Assembly (NCBI GenBank): GCA_965276635.1
Contig: CBDIBC010000005.1
Span: 1,860,001 to 1,924,000, forward strand
Source: CBDIBC01 sp965276635
GTDB taxonomy: Bacteria; Actinomycetota; Acidimicrobiia; Acidimicrobiales; Palsa-688
Direction of reading: 5' to 3'
Length of the DNA stretch: 64,000 nt
Both the position numbers and the translations under genes were made by a program. The notes below the pieces were generated by a model that saw only the letters and a program-made list of their open reading frames with translations, had not been told where the DNA came from and searched no databases. Numbering within the stretch: position 1 is the stretch's first letter; each line of letters starts with the position of its first letter. Positions 42,217 through 50,412 of this stretch are shown piece by piece.

Positions 42217-43719
42217 ATGTCAGTTCGTAGTGCTCGATCTTTTGTGGGCGCTTTTTCGGATCGTGCGGCAGATCTCAACCCTGCGCAGTTAGCGGCGACC
42301 TTAGGTTCCGATAGGGTGACGTTTGGCGGTATTCGAGATCGCTCCCGGCGCACTGCACACGCTTTACGCGGGATGGGCGTAATCCCGGGTGATCGCCTGG
42401 CATGGTGGACAGACACGTCCTTAAGAAGCCTGGATCTGTACGTAGCTGCGGCGAAAGTCGGGGTTGCATTCTGTCCGCTCAATCCGACGCTCGGGGCTGT
42501 CGAGATGGGCGAGATACTGCAGTACCTGAACCCCCGGGTGCTCTTGTCCGACGTGATACATCAGGATGCTGCGGAAGCGGTTGGAAAGGATCTCGGTATT
42601 CCGGTCTACACGGCCGACGCTGGCGGGCGTTCCTGGCAACATCAAAACGGAACTGTGACTGGCGCCCCCACGGGTGGTCAGGACGCTCTGGGAGGCCCCG
42701 AGGATCCGCACGTCATTTTTTTGACCAGCGGAAGCACTGGCCGGCCCAAAGGAGTTGCGATCTCGCAGCGGGCTACCGTTCTCAGGGTCAACCGTCGTGC
42801 CATGGCTCGCCGGGCTGCCGGTCTAGGTGGCGAGGTCACGATGTTTCCGCTGTTTCACATGGCTGGATGGCAGGCTGTGCTCTCTTCGTGGGCGATGTGC
42901 AAGCCGGTACATCTTGTATCCCGGGCTGACCCAGATGAGCTCCTTCATAATATTTGTCACTGGGCAGCCACGAATATGTATTGCATTCCTGCTGTGTGGA
43001 GGCGGATCCTGGACTGCCCCCGTAGTTACAATACGAGTAGCCTCGAGCAAATCTACACAGGGACCTCGCGAACGTCGTTGGAACTGCTTACCGAGTTGCG
43101 ACAGCAGTTTCCTGGATCTTCGTTGACTGTCGGATATGGGTGCACCGAGCTGGGTGCGATTTCGACGCTTCCCCATGACAATGTGTTCTCGCGGCCGGGG
43201 ACGGTGGGCCGTCCGGTAGAAGGAGTCGACGTGCGGATTGCTGATAACGATGAGCTCCTCGCACGAGCCGATACGGCCATGCTGGGTTACCACGATCTTC
43301 CCGCTGAAACCGCAGCGGCCGTTCAAGACGGCTGGTATCACACGGGGGATATTGCCACGAAGGATGACGACGGATTCATCACCATCGAGGGACGATTGAA
43401 GGAACTCATTCGATCCGGAGGAGAATTCATCGCACCCGTGGAGGTCGAGCAGGCCGTGCTCGCATACCCTGGCATCCGGGACGTCGCGGTGGTCGGAGTC
43501 CCAGATGATCAGTGGGGCGAAGTTGTTTATGCCGTAGTGGTTCCGGACGGTCCGGAAGTGAGGTTGGCTGACCTGCGCTCACATCTGACGGGTAGGTTGG
43601 CAGCCTTCAAGCATCCTCGGCGCTTGGCTCACTCCCAGCTACTGCCGAGGACGGCGGCCACTGGTCAGGTTCAGAGAGCGCTACTACGGCAGCAGATTCT
43701 CGATGGGAAGTTGATCTAG
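42217..43719 (+). CDS. AMP-binding acyl-CoA ligase-like protein lacking the A10 lysine
   Basis: A 500-residue ANL-family protein. The P-loop is FLTSGSTGRPKGVAISQR, the substrate region is VGYGCTELGAIS and the hinge is GRLKELIRSGGEFIAPVEVE. The near-terminal A10 segment, usually PRTATGKV with the catalytic Lys, reads PRTAATGQVQRALL, so the residue is Gln484. Without this Lys adenylation is generally crippled while thioester formation may remain. It could be a ligase with changed chemistry or a decaying gene. It lies between the oxidoreductase and Liv-type genes. Confidence 0.85.
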   Translation: MSVRSARSFVGAFSDRAADLNPAQLAATLGSDRVTFGGIRDRSRRTAHALRGMGVIPGDRLAWWTDTSLRSLDLYVAAAKVGVAFCPLNPTLGAVEMGEILQYLNPRVLLSDVIHQDAAEAVGKDLGIPVYTADAGGRSWQHQNGTVTGAPTGGQDALGGPEDPHVIFLTSGSTGRPKGVAISQRATVLRVNRRAMARRAAGLGGEVTMFPLFHMAGWQAVLSSWAMCKPVHLVSRADPDELLHNICHWAATNMYCIPAVWRRILDCPRSYNTSSLEQIYTGTSRTSLELLTELRQQFPGSSLTVGYGCTELGAISTLPHDNVFSRPGTVGRPVEGVDVRIADNDELLARADTAMLGYHDLPAETAAAVQDGWYHTGDIATKDDDGFITIEGRLKELIRSGGEFIAPVEVEQAVLAYPGIRDVAVVGVPDDQWGEVVYAVVVPDGPEVRLADLRSHLTGRLAAFKHPRRLAHSQLLPRTAATGQVQRALLRQQILDGKLI

Positions 43720-43832
43720 GAGGAGGAGGTGTAGGCGAGGGGCCGCCTTCTGGTGAGTGAAAACGGTAGGCGATGCAAGCGATGGGCTCGAAGAGTGGCA
43801 ACCGCTACGGTCCGGCATTGGAGGGGAAAGAG

Positions 43833-45086
43833 ATGTGGAAATATGATTCATATCGCTATACGGGTCGCAGACGATGGGCCCATCTTGGTGCTGCGTCGCT
43901 CCTCTTGATTACACTATTGAGCGCCTGCGGTGGCGGTGGAAGCAACGCGGCGAGGTCGGCGGCTCCGGGGAAGAGTTCGCAGAATCCGGTGAAGGTCGGG
44001 GTAATTGCGCCCCTTACGGGGGCGGATGCTGCCGTGGGGACAGCGGAGCTCGACGGAGCGCGAGCCGGTGCCTCCTACGTCAATGCACATGGCGGAGTCA
44101 TGAGCCGCCCGATCACCATAAGATCAGTCGACAGTGCAGCGTCTCCAGCTCAGGGGGCGGTCGCTGCTCGTCAACTCGTTGGAGCTGGCGTGAGTGCAAT
44201 CGAGGGTGATGCTGTGAGCAGCGTTCTCGAGGCGGAAATGCCGACCATTAATCAGGCGGGGATTCCCGTGCTCTCATCCTCGCAGACGGCCTCTATCTAC
44301 AATGTCAAGACAGACCCATGGGCGTTCCTGATCGGAGAGACTGCGGCCACGCAGGCTACTCTCGCCGTGAACTACCTGGTCGACGTGGACCATGTCACCA
44401 AGGTTGGCTCGCTTTACCAGACACTGGATTTCACAAACTCCGTCCAGAACGCGGCGAAGGCTGATCTGGCTGCCAAAGGTATTCCCCTTGTCTCCCAGGT
44501 CGTAAGCCCTTCAGCTACTGACGTTAGCGCTCAACTTCGGGACCTCCGGTCGGCGGGTGCGGACGGTCTACTGGTCTGGACTTACGACCCTCAGCAGATC
44601 GCCACCTTTAAAGGTCTCCAGCTCATCGGCTGGAACACGCCTGTATTCGGGATCAACCTGGCAAGTACGGCGATAGCCGAAGCCGTGAAGGGGGCTGGTC
44701 TTAGCAAAGTCGTGGGCTATGATGCGAAGTCCCTGACAGTCGCTAAGCCCGGAGACCCTATACCCGTCCAGGCGCAGCCGTTCTTCAATGCGCTTACAAC
44801 AGTGATGGGGACCTCCAATTATCAAGGCAATCAGGCCATCGCAGTGTTTTTCTATGACGCGACGGTTGTTCTGGCCCAGGCGATGAACAAGGCGAAGTCC
44901 ACCCAGCCGCTTCTTGTTCGGAAGGCCTTAGAGAGCGGATCCCAGTTCAGCGCCGCGGAAGACACCTATATGTTCTCGCCTAGTAACCATACGAACTCGG
45001 AGGCTCTCACCCTTGCGCACATGACGATTATGAACGGAGCCGACCCGTGTCCAAACGTCTGTGTGAGAGCGTCGGGCGCAAAGTGA
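43833..45086 (+). CDS. Liv-type ABC transporter substrate-binding lipoprotein
   Basis: A 417-residue periplasmic-binding-protein type I (HAAT) lipoprotein. The lipobox LITLLSACGGGG puts the lipidated Cys at 32. VKVGVIAPLTGADAAVGTAE and ARAGASYVNAHGGVMSRPI follow, typical of LivK/AmiC-like binders. The ggagggg eight bases upstream sets the ATG at 43833. HAAT proteins bind amino acids, aromatic acids or amides. With the oxidoreductase next door a 2-oxo or aromatic acid is possible. Confidence 0.88.
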   Translation: MWKYDSYRYTGRRRWAHLGAASLLLITLLSACGGGGSNAARSAAPGKSSQNPVKVGVIAPLTGADAAVGTAELDGARAGASYVNAHGGVMSRPITIRSVDSAASPAQGAVAARQLVGAGVSAIEGDAVSSVLEAEMPTINQAGIPVLSSSQTASIYNVKTDPWAFLIGETAATQATLAVNYLVDVDHVTKVGSLYQTLDFTNSVQNAAKADLAAKGIPLVSQVVSPSATDVSAQLRDLRSAGADGLLVWTYDPQQIATFKGLQLIGWNTPVFGINLASTAIAEAVKGAGLSKVVGYDAKSLTVAKPGDPIPVQAQPFFNALTTVMGTSNYQGNQAIAVFFYDATVVLAQAMNKAKSTQPLLVRKALESGSQFSAAEDTYMFSPSNHTNSEALTLAHMTIMNGADPCPNVCVRASGAK

Positions 45087-45095
45087 GAGCGCCGA

Positions 45096-45263
45096 GTGGC
45101 TCCTGATAATAGTCGCTTAGTCGAGTGGCTTCCACAGGTCTACAGTGAGCTGGGATCGGATGGACTGACCATTGAGACGATCCCGGGGCGGCTGTCTGCT
45201 ATGCGGAGCGGCTACTCCCAGGGCGTGCTGCAGCGTAGGCTGAAATTCGCCCGTAGGCAATAG
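45096..45263 (+). CDS. Possible small protein, 55 residues
   Basis: An open frame from GTG, 10 bp after the binding-protein stop, reading MAPDNSRLVEWLPQVYSELG and ending QGVLQRRLKFARRQ. Composition is protein-like and it fills most of the gap before the permease. No domain is recognised, and it might be a gene remnant. Confidence 0.3.
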   Translation: MAPDNSRLVEWLPQVYSELGSDGLTIETIPGRLSAMRSGYSQGVLQRRLKFARRQ

Positions 45264-45389
45264 GGGACACTACGTACTTGATGGCTGCAGTTCGGAATGG
45301 TCAGTACAGAACTTCCCCCGTGTGAGTGCTTCTAGAAGTACGACTCGGGCTATTCCCGCTGAGAACTCGGACGCCCAGCGAAGGGAAGG

Positions 45390-46277
45390 ATGTCGGTGGA
45401 TAACTTCACAAACAACGTCATCGTGCCAGCCCTGGTCGCTGGAGCCATCTATTCTCTCGTTGGCCTCGGGTTCTCAGTAGTGGAACGAACGACAGGGGTG
45501 CTCAATTTCGCCCATGGAGCCCTGATCATGTGGGCGCCCATGGCTGCCTTGATCGGGTACGAGCTATGGCACTGGCCGGCAAGCGTCGCCATCGGATTCG
45601 CTGTGCTTGTTACGGTCGGATTTGCCCTAGCATCGGAACGGCTCGTCGTCCGTCCGTATATAGGCCGAGCTAGATCACTCGGCTGGCTACTTTCAGGGCT
45701 CGGCGTGACTGAGATACTTCAGCAACTGGCATTCAAGCCATTCATGGGTCAGAATAAAACGTTTCCCCTCGCCTTATCTGGTTCCTCACGCTCAATAATG
45801 GGCATCCAATACACGTTGCAGTACGTCACTGTCATCGCCCTGCTGCTTCTAGGGTGTGTGGGCTTGAAGAGCTTCTACCTGTTCACCAGGACGGGACGAA
45901 CCCTTCGTGCTGTGGGTGAGGATCTCGAAGGGGCGCAGGTGGTTGGTATCTCGCCCGTCAAGGCGAGCACTGTGGCGATGGTCGTCTCGGCGCTCCTTGC
46001 TGTTGGAGCGGGCTTCGCTGCCGCACCGATCGATCTCGTCACTCCCCAACTTGGATTCAACCTGACGTTCGTGGGCTTTGTCGCCATTGCACTGGGAGGC
46101 CTTGGCAGCATCGCTGGAGCGGTGCTGGGCGGCTTCGTGGTCGGCATCGTAAGCCAGGCATCAACGGTCTACATCGGCAGTTCGTGGTCGGATACGGTTC
46201 TTTTCTCGCTACTCGTCGTCGTCTATTTCGTTCGACCAACTGGGCTGTTGGGCGCCAAGGCGCTGCGGGAGGTCTAA
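45390..46277 (+). CDS. Liv-type ABC transporter permease, LivH family
   Basis: A 295-residue permease with about eight hydrophobic helices. The N-terminal AIYSLVGLGFSVVERTTGVL and NFAHGALIMW pattern, AVGEDLEGAQVVGISPVKA and ALGGLGSIAGAVLGGFVVG are LivH hallmarks. The ribosome site gaagggaagg is present. It pairs with the fused permease-ATPase encoded next. Confidence 0.92.
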   Translation: MSVDNFTNNVIVPALVAGAIYSLVGLGFSVVERTTGVLNFAHGALIMWAPMAALIGYELWHWPASVAIGFAVLVTVGFALASERLVVRPYIGRARSLGWLLSGLGVTEILQQLAFKPFMGQNKTFPLALSGSSRSIMGIQYTLQYVTVIALLLLGCVGLKSFYLFTRTGRTLRAVGEDLEGAQVVGISPVKASTVAMVVSALLAVGAGFAAAPIDLVTPQLGFNLTFVGFVAIALGGLGSIAGAVLGGFVVGIVSQASTVYIGSSWSDTVLFSLLVVVYFVRPTGLLGAKALREV

Positions 46278-46294
46278 GAGTGGAGGGGCAAACG

Positions 46295-48154
46295 GTGAGA
46301 ATGCGAAGGGCATTGGCGTCTTCTCGTGTCGGCACGAACTCGCTGGACTTGGCAAATGGGGCACGTCGACTTGTATCGAGGCCGTTGATCCACGCGAGTG
46401 CCGTGTGCGCAGTTGCAGCCCTGCTGTTGATTGAGTACGGACCATCTCGCTACTACGGCTTTTTGGTCGTTCTTACCATTATTTATGCCATCAGTTCTCT
46501 CGGCTTAGATATTCCGTCAGGAATGCTAGGTCAACTGTCCCTGGGTCAGGGCGGTGCATACGCGCTTGGGGCCTACGTTACTGGTTACCTCACGGTGCGA
46601 CACCACTGGGCGGCGTTGCCTGCATTGCTAGTGGCATGCGTAGCCGGAGCCGTAATGGGCGCCCTTATGGGCGTTCCCGCAGCGCGCCTAGGGCTCATCG
46701 CGGTGGGCATCGTGACGCTTGGTTTCACACTTGTGACAACAGATGCCGCTGATGGATTCACGTCGATCACGGGCGGATCGGATGGTCTAGTCGGCGTCAC
46801 TGCACCCCTCTGGCCTGGCGGTAGATCCCTTAGCATCACAGGCATCACAATTCTGACCATAGTATTGGCGGGGGGCACGTACTTGTTGCATTGGTATATC
46901 CGTAGCGGCAGCTATGGGCGAAAATGCATAGCCCTGAGAGATAATATGATCGGCGCGACCGCGTTAGGTATCAATCCTCTCCTATACTACACTTCGGGTT
47001 TCGCGATCGGTACGGCTATTGGAGCCTTGGCGGGCGGTCTCTACGCATACGTCTCGACTGTGGTATCGCCAGATTCGTTTGGTGTAAATGCTTCCGTGCT
47101 GTTTCTCCTTATGGTCATTGTGGGCGGTCCTGGAACCAGACTCGGGCCCGTGCTGGGTGTAGCGATCGTAGGAACGCTACCGCTTCTCTTGTCGGCCCAT
47201 CCAGCTACGTCGCAGTATATATATGGGGCTGTTCTTATCTTGGTAGTCCGTGTGCTACCACGAGGAATTATCAGTCGGACGGGTATCGCGCTTAGCGGGC
47301 GTGGCTTGCGGCTATCTCGTAGAACGGTCCCTACTGTGGAAGCCGGAGATGAAGACAAGCGTACGGCCTTGTCATCTCGGGGGCCGACCGCATACAGCAG
47401 CGTCCGCACCTCGGGGACCGACCTGGAGTGCGAGGACACGCTTCTGGTGCTTGACAATGTCGTGAAGACCTTCTCCGGAGTTCGCGCCGTGGCGGGAGTC
47501 AGCTTGACGATTAGACCGGGCGAGATCGTGGGTCTCGTCGGCCCTAACGGCTCGGGTAAGACGAGCCTGCTGAATCTTGTCTCCGGCTACTACCGTCCCG
47601 ACTCGGGTTCCGTGAGCTTCTTGGGCGAGAATGTGGGGAGGCTGAAGGTGGCGGGACTGGCACGTCGCGGTCTGGCTCGGAGCTTTCAGGTACCGAAAGT
47701 GTTTCCAAGCTTGAGAGTCGAGGAATGTCTTGCGATAGCGTATGGTGGCAGACCTACCCGAATGACTCGCAGGGACGTGCTTGAGTTCGCTGGGCCGCTT
47801 CTCGGTGTTGTTGGGCTCGCGGAGAAGCTCGACCGAGAAGTGCGAGAGCTCTCGCATGGCCAGCTAAGGTTCTTGGAGGTGACCATGGCCACCATGCGTT
47901 CGCCTAAACTGCTTGTCCTCGATGAGCCGGCCGCAGGGTTGTCTGTCCCAGAGATGGATCAGCTCGCTGAAGCCCTAAGGGCTGCCGCTCAGGCAGGGAC
48001 GGGTGTGCTGGTAGTAGAGCACCACCTGGAGTGGGTAAAGGAACTCTGCGATCGCTTGGTGGCGATGTCGTTAGGCGATATTTTGTGGGAGGGTCCTCCA
48101 TTAGAGATCGATTCGAGCGATGCGGTACGGGGCGCTTACCTGGGTGTCTTATGA
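46295..48154 (+). CDS. Liv-type ABC transporter LivM permease fused to LivG ATPase
   Basis: 619 residues. Residues 30-345 are a LivM permease (SGMLGQLSLGQGGAYALGAY, IALRDNMIGATALGI, MVIVGGPGTRLGPVLG). Residues 385-619 are a LivG ATPase with Walker A VGPNGSGKTSLLNL, signature ELSHGQLRFLE and Walker B LLVLDEPAAGLS. Such M-G fusions are common in actinobacteria. The GTG at 46295 has ggagggg nearby, and GTG 46280 and ATG 46301 are alternatives. It overlaps livF by 4 bp. Confidence 0.9.
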   Translation: MRMRRALASSRVGTNSLDLANGARRLVSRPLIHASAVCAVAALLLIEYGPSRYYGFLVVLTIIYAISSLGLDIPSGMLGQLSLGQGGAYALGAYVTGYLTVRHHWAALPALLVACVAGAVMGALMGVPAARLGLIAVGIVTLGFTLVTTDAADGFTSITGGSDGLVGVTAPLWPGGRSLSITGITILTIVLAGGTYLLHWYIRSGSYGRKCIALRDNMIGATALGINPLLYYTSGFAIGTAIGALAGGLYAYVSTVVSPDSFGVNASVLFLLMVIVGGPGTRLGPVLGVAIVGTLPLLLSAHPATSQYIYGAVLILVVRVLPRGIISRTGIALSGRGLRLSRRTVPTVEAGDEDKRTALSSRGPTAYSSVRTSGTDLECEDTLLVLDNVVKTFSGVRAVAGVSLTIRPGEIVGLVGPNGSGKTSLLNLVSGYYRPDSGSVSFLGENVGRLKVAGLARRGLARSFQVPKVFPSLRVEECLAIAYGGRPTRMTRRDVLEFAGPLLGVVGLAEKLDREVRELSHGQLRFLEVTMATMRSPKLLVLDEPAAGLSVPEMDQLAEALRAAAQAGTGVLVVEHHLEWVKELCDRLVAMSLGDILWEGPPLEIDSSDAVRGAYLGVL

Positions 48155-48870
48155 CGAAAGCCGACATGCTGCGGATAACAGACCTTGAGGTGAGGTATCG
48201 GGGCGTTGTTGCCGTGCGGAGCGCCTCATTGTCGGTTCCCGCCGGCGCGTGTGTATCGATTATAGGCGCAAATGGGGCCGGGAAGACGTCCATCATACGT
48301 GCTATTAGCGGGCTTGTGAGCGTTTCCAAGGATACTCACATTTCCCTTGATGATAAGCGAATAGATGGTAACCCGGCGCATAGGCGTGCTCGCATCGGAG
48401 TTGGCCATGTGCTCCAAAACCGGCATGTGTTTCCGAGCCTCAGTGTGCGAGAGAACCTTCTGCTCGGAGGGAATAGTGCCAGGGGTCGTGGCGACCTGGC
48501 CGACCGCCTGGACCGGGTGACGAAGGTATTTCCAGAGATTGAGGAATTGTATAATCGGTTGGGCTCCAGCTTGAGCGGCGGACAGCAGCAATTCCTTGCA
48601 ATTGGCCGGGCGATGATGGCTGAGCCTAAAGTTCTGCTTCTTGACGAGCCCTCCGCTGGTCTGTCGCCCGCTCTCGTCGTCCGCTTGGCCCAGGCTATTG
48701 AGGCGCTTCGAGACGCCGGTACGACAATCGTCCTCGTTGAGCAGATCCTGGAGCTTGTCGAACGGGTCTCCTCAGAGGTGTACATCTTGAGTCATGGGTT
48801 AATTGTTGAACGGGTCGGTGGAGCGGATCCGCAATTAAAAGATCTGGCGCACGAGTGGTACCTGCGCTGA
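48151..48870 (+). CDS. Liv-type ABC transporter ATPase, LivF family
   Basis: 239 residues. Walker A is GANGAGKTSIIRAISG, the Q-loop is in VLQNRHVFPSLSV, the signature is SLSGGQQQFLAIGRAM and Walker B is VLLLDEPSAGLSP. LivF proteins are the second ATPase of these importers. The ATG overlaps the preceding stop (ATGA). It ends the low-G+C operon, 92 bp before the tRNA-Thr 3' end. Confidence 0.92.
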   Translation: MTKADMLRITDLEVRYRGVVAVRSASLSVPAGACVSIIGANGAGKTSIIRAISGLVSVSKDTHISLDDKRIDGNPAHRRARIGVGHVLQNRHVFPSLSVRENLLLGGNSARGRGDLADRLDRVTKVFPEIEELYNRLGSSLSGGQQQFLAIGRAMMAEPKVLLLDEPSAGLSPALVVRLAQAIEALRDAGTTIVLVEQILELVERVSSEVYILSHGLIVERVGGADPQLKDLAHEWYLR

Positions 48871-48962
48871 GGATCGGAGACCAGGCAGGGGAGGCGAGCG
48901 ATGTTGACCGATTCGGCCTCTGCCGCTTCCCGGAAGGTGGCTTTGAGCCAGGTAGTTCTTGG

Positions 48963-49036
48963 AGCCCGAGGTCGGAGTCGAACCGACGACCTGACGCTTA
49001 CAAGGCGCCTGCTCTGACCAACTGAGCTACTCGGGC
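48963..49036 (-). tRNA. tRNA-Thr (anticodon TGT)
   Basis: 74 nt on the minus strand with all four stems. Acceptor GCCCGAG pairs with CTCGGGC, D-stem GCTC with GAGC, anticodon stem GGCGC with GCGTC (one G-T), and T-stem GTCGG with CCGAC around TTCGACT. The loop CTTGTAA gives anticodon TGT. The CCA end is not encoded. It is the right boundary of the tRNA-bounded segment. Confidence 0.95.
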
Positions 49037-49065
49037 GAGTTCACCCCTGCTGAACAGGGAGTTTG
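48996..49065 (-). repeat. Right copy of the tRNA-derived direct repeat
   Basis: Contains the 5' half of the intact tRNA-Thr and about 29 bp upstream of it, matching 23121-23190 in the same orientation. The two copies bracket about 25.9 kb. Confidence 0.7.
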
Positions 49066-49508
49066 CTCTGGCATCTCTCGCGAGCATGCTTGCACAGCAC
49101 TTCAACCGAAGATAACTTCAAATTTCCTCACGTCCCGGCCAGTGCCTGGGCAGACCGGTGATCGGCACCGCTCACGATCACCCACACCTGCGACCGCCAT
49201 CATCCGGTTTCTCGGCCACACCTGGACGGCAGGGGGATCGGCGGCAGAGGTCCAACGTGTTCTCGATCCTCTGCGCCCACCAGCTCAGCCACCTTGGCGG
49301 CGTGAATGGTGTCGCAACCGTACCTGGCTGCGCTGGCCGCGGCCTTGGCCAGCCGCATACGTCACCGGGCAAAGGCGATGGTTGGCCGCCAGCCGCTAGC
49401 CGGTGACCCCTGGCATCGGATTGCCGAAGGACCGCCCTGGCGAAAGGCAGCCTTGAATGTGGCTCAAACCAACAAAATTCTTCGGCACGCACTGTTCCGA
49501 CGACACAC
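49066..49508. other. Intergenic stretch without a supported gene
   Basis: Frames here are short or lack family-like sequence on both strands. It separates the tRNA from the WxL-like gene and may contain decayed coding DNA. Confidence 0.5.
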
Positions 49509-49526
49509 AGTGGTACTGTGACCACT
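49509..49526 (+). promoter_or_regulatory. Dyad AGTGGT-N6-ACCACT upstream of the WxL-like gene
   Basis: A perfect 6-bp inverted repeat with a 6-bp spacer, about 100 bp before the first secreted protein gene. It is a possible regulator site, short enough to arise by chance. Confidence 0.3.
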
Positions 49527-49624
49527 AGCAGAGGTGGCAGCGATGGACTCATTCATCGTCTTGGATTCGACTGGGTGCTGAAAGCCGGGCGGGTTTGGCC
49601 CCTGCTCCAACCGAAAGGCACCAG

Positions 49625-50305
49625 ATGTCCACGAGAAGTCTCACTCGGCTTGTCGCCGGGCCCGCAGCTACGTTGATGTTGCTCGGGGGGGCAGTAGGGG
49701 CATCGGTCCTGCTGAGCTCGGGAGTGGCCAGCGCGGCGGCGTGCGGTGCTCCGGTTCCCGCCGGCAGCAGCTGCACCAGCACCGGCACGCTCAACGTTAC
49801 CGGCGGCCTGTTGACACTCACCTCGCCGCCGTCGTTGACGTGGTCGGCCGCCTTGAACGGCACGAACCAGAGCGTCGTCGACGTCGTCCCGGGGGATCAG
49901 CAGCTCACGGTCAATGACGCTACCGGAAGCGGCGCCGGCTGGCATGTGACCACCTCGGCCACCACCTTCACGAACGGCACGCACACACTGGCGAACGCCG
50001 GCACTTTCGTGACCACGGGCAGCGTGACGTCCATCGCGGCCACCACGGCCCCCACTGCCACCTGTGTGACCACGTGCACGTTGCCCACCAACTCGACCAC
50101 CTACCCCCAAGCCGTGACCACGGCGCCAACCGCGCCGACCCCCGTCACCATCTATGACACCGCCGCGGCAACCGGCATCGGCCAGGTCCTCATCGGTGGG
50201 AGCGCCAATGCCAACCCGCTGGGATGGTGGGTCAATGTGCCGGCCAATGCCTTCTCGGGTGCCTACACGTCCACCATCACCATGGCGGTCGTATCTGCCC
50301 CGTGA
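49625..50305 (+). CDS. Secreted WxL-like surface protein
   Basis: 226 residues. The signal peptide (MSTRSLTRL, hydrophobic to residue 35, cleavage near VASAAA) is followed by one domain. It has LTLTSPPSLTWSAALNGTNQ and DQQLTVNDATGSGAGW, ending GWWVNVPANAFSGAYTSTIT, a pattern of WxL-like wall-binding proteins in actinobacteria. The strict W-x-L is loosened (TWSAAL). Two Cys pairs may form disulfides. A close relative of its domain ends the next gene. Confidence 0.65.
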   Translation: MSTRSLTRLVAGPAATLMLLGGAVGASVLLSSGVASAAACGAPVPAGSSCTSTGTLNVTGGLLTLTSPPSLTWSAALNGTNQSVVDVVPGDQQLTVNDATGSGAGWHVTTSATTFTNGTHTLANAGTFVTTGSVTSIAATTAPTATCVTTCTLPTNSTTYPQAVTTAPTAPTPVTIYDTAAATGIGQVLIGGSANANPLGWWVNVPANAFSGAYTSTITMAVVSAP

Positions 50306-50412
50306 CCCACGCAGCAGTCCCCGTGCCACGACCCTGTCGTCTCGATCCGAGACGGCAGGGCTGTGGCGCGCCGGGCCGGCGAGATCCGTGACCGACACCA
50401 GGGTCGAGCGTC

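Noticed and set aside
23191..48995. Integrase or excisionase gene inside the tRNA-bounded segment
   Set aside because: No frame shows tyrosine or serine recombinase motifs, so the segment is not called an active integrative element.
49178..49552. 124-codon minus-strand frame near the tRNA
   Set aside because: Low-complexity Pro/Arg content, no ribosome site and no domain.
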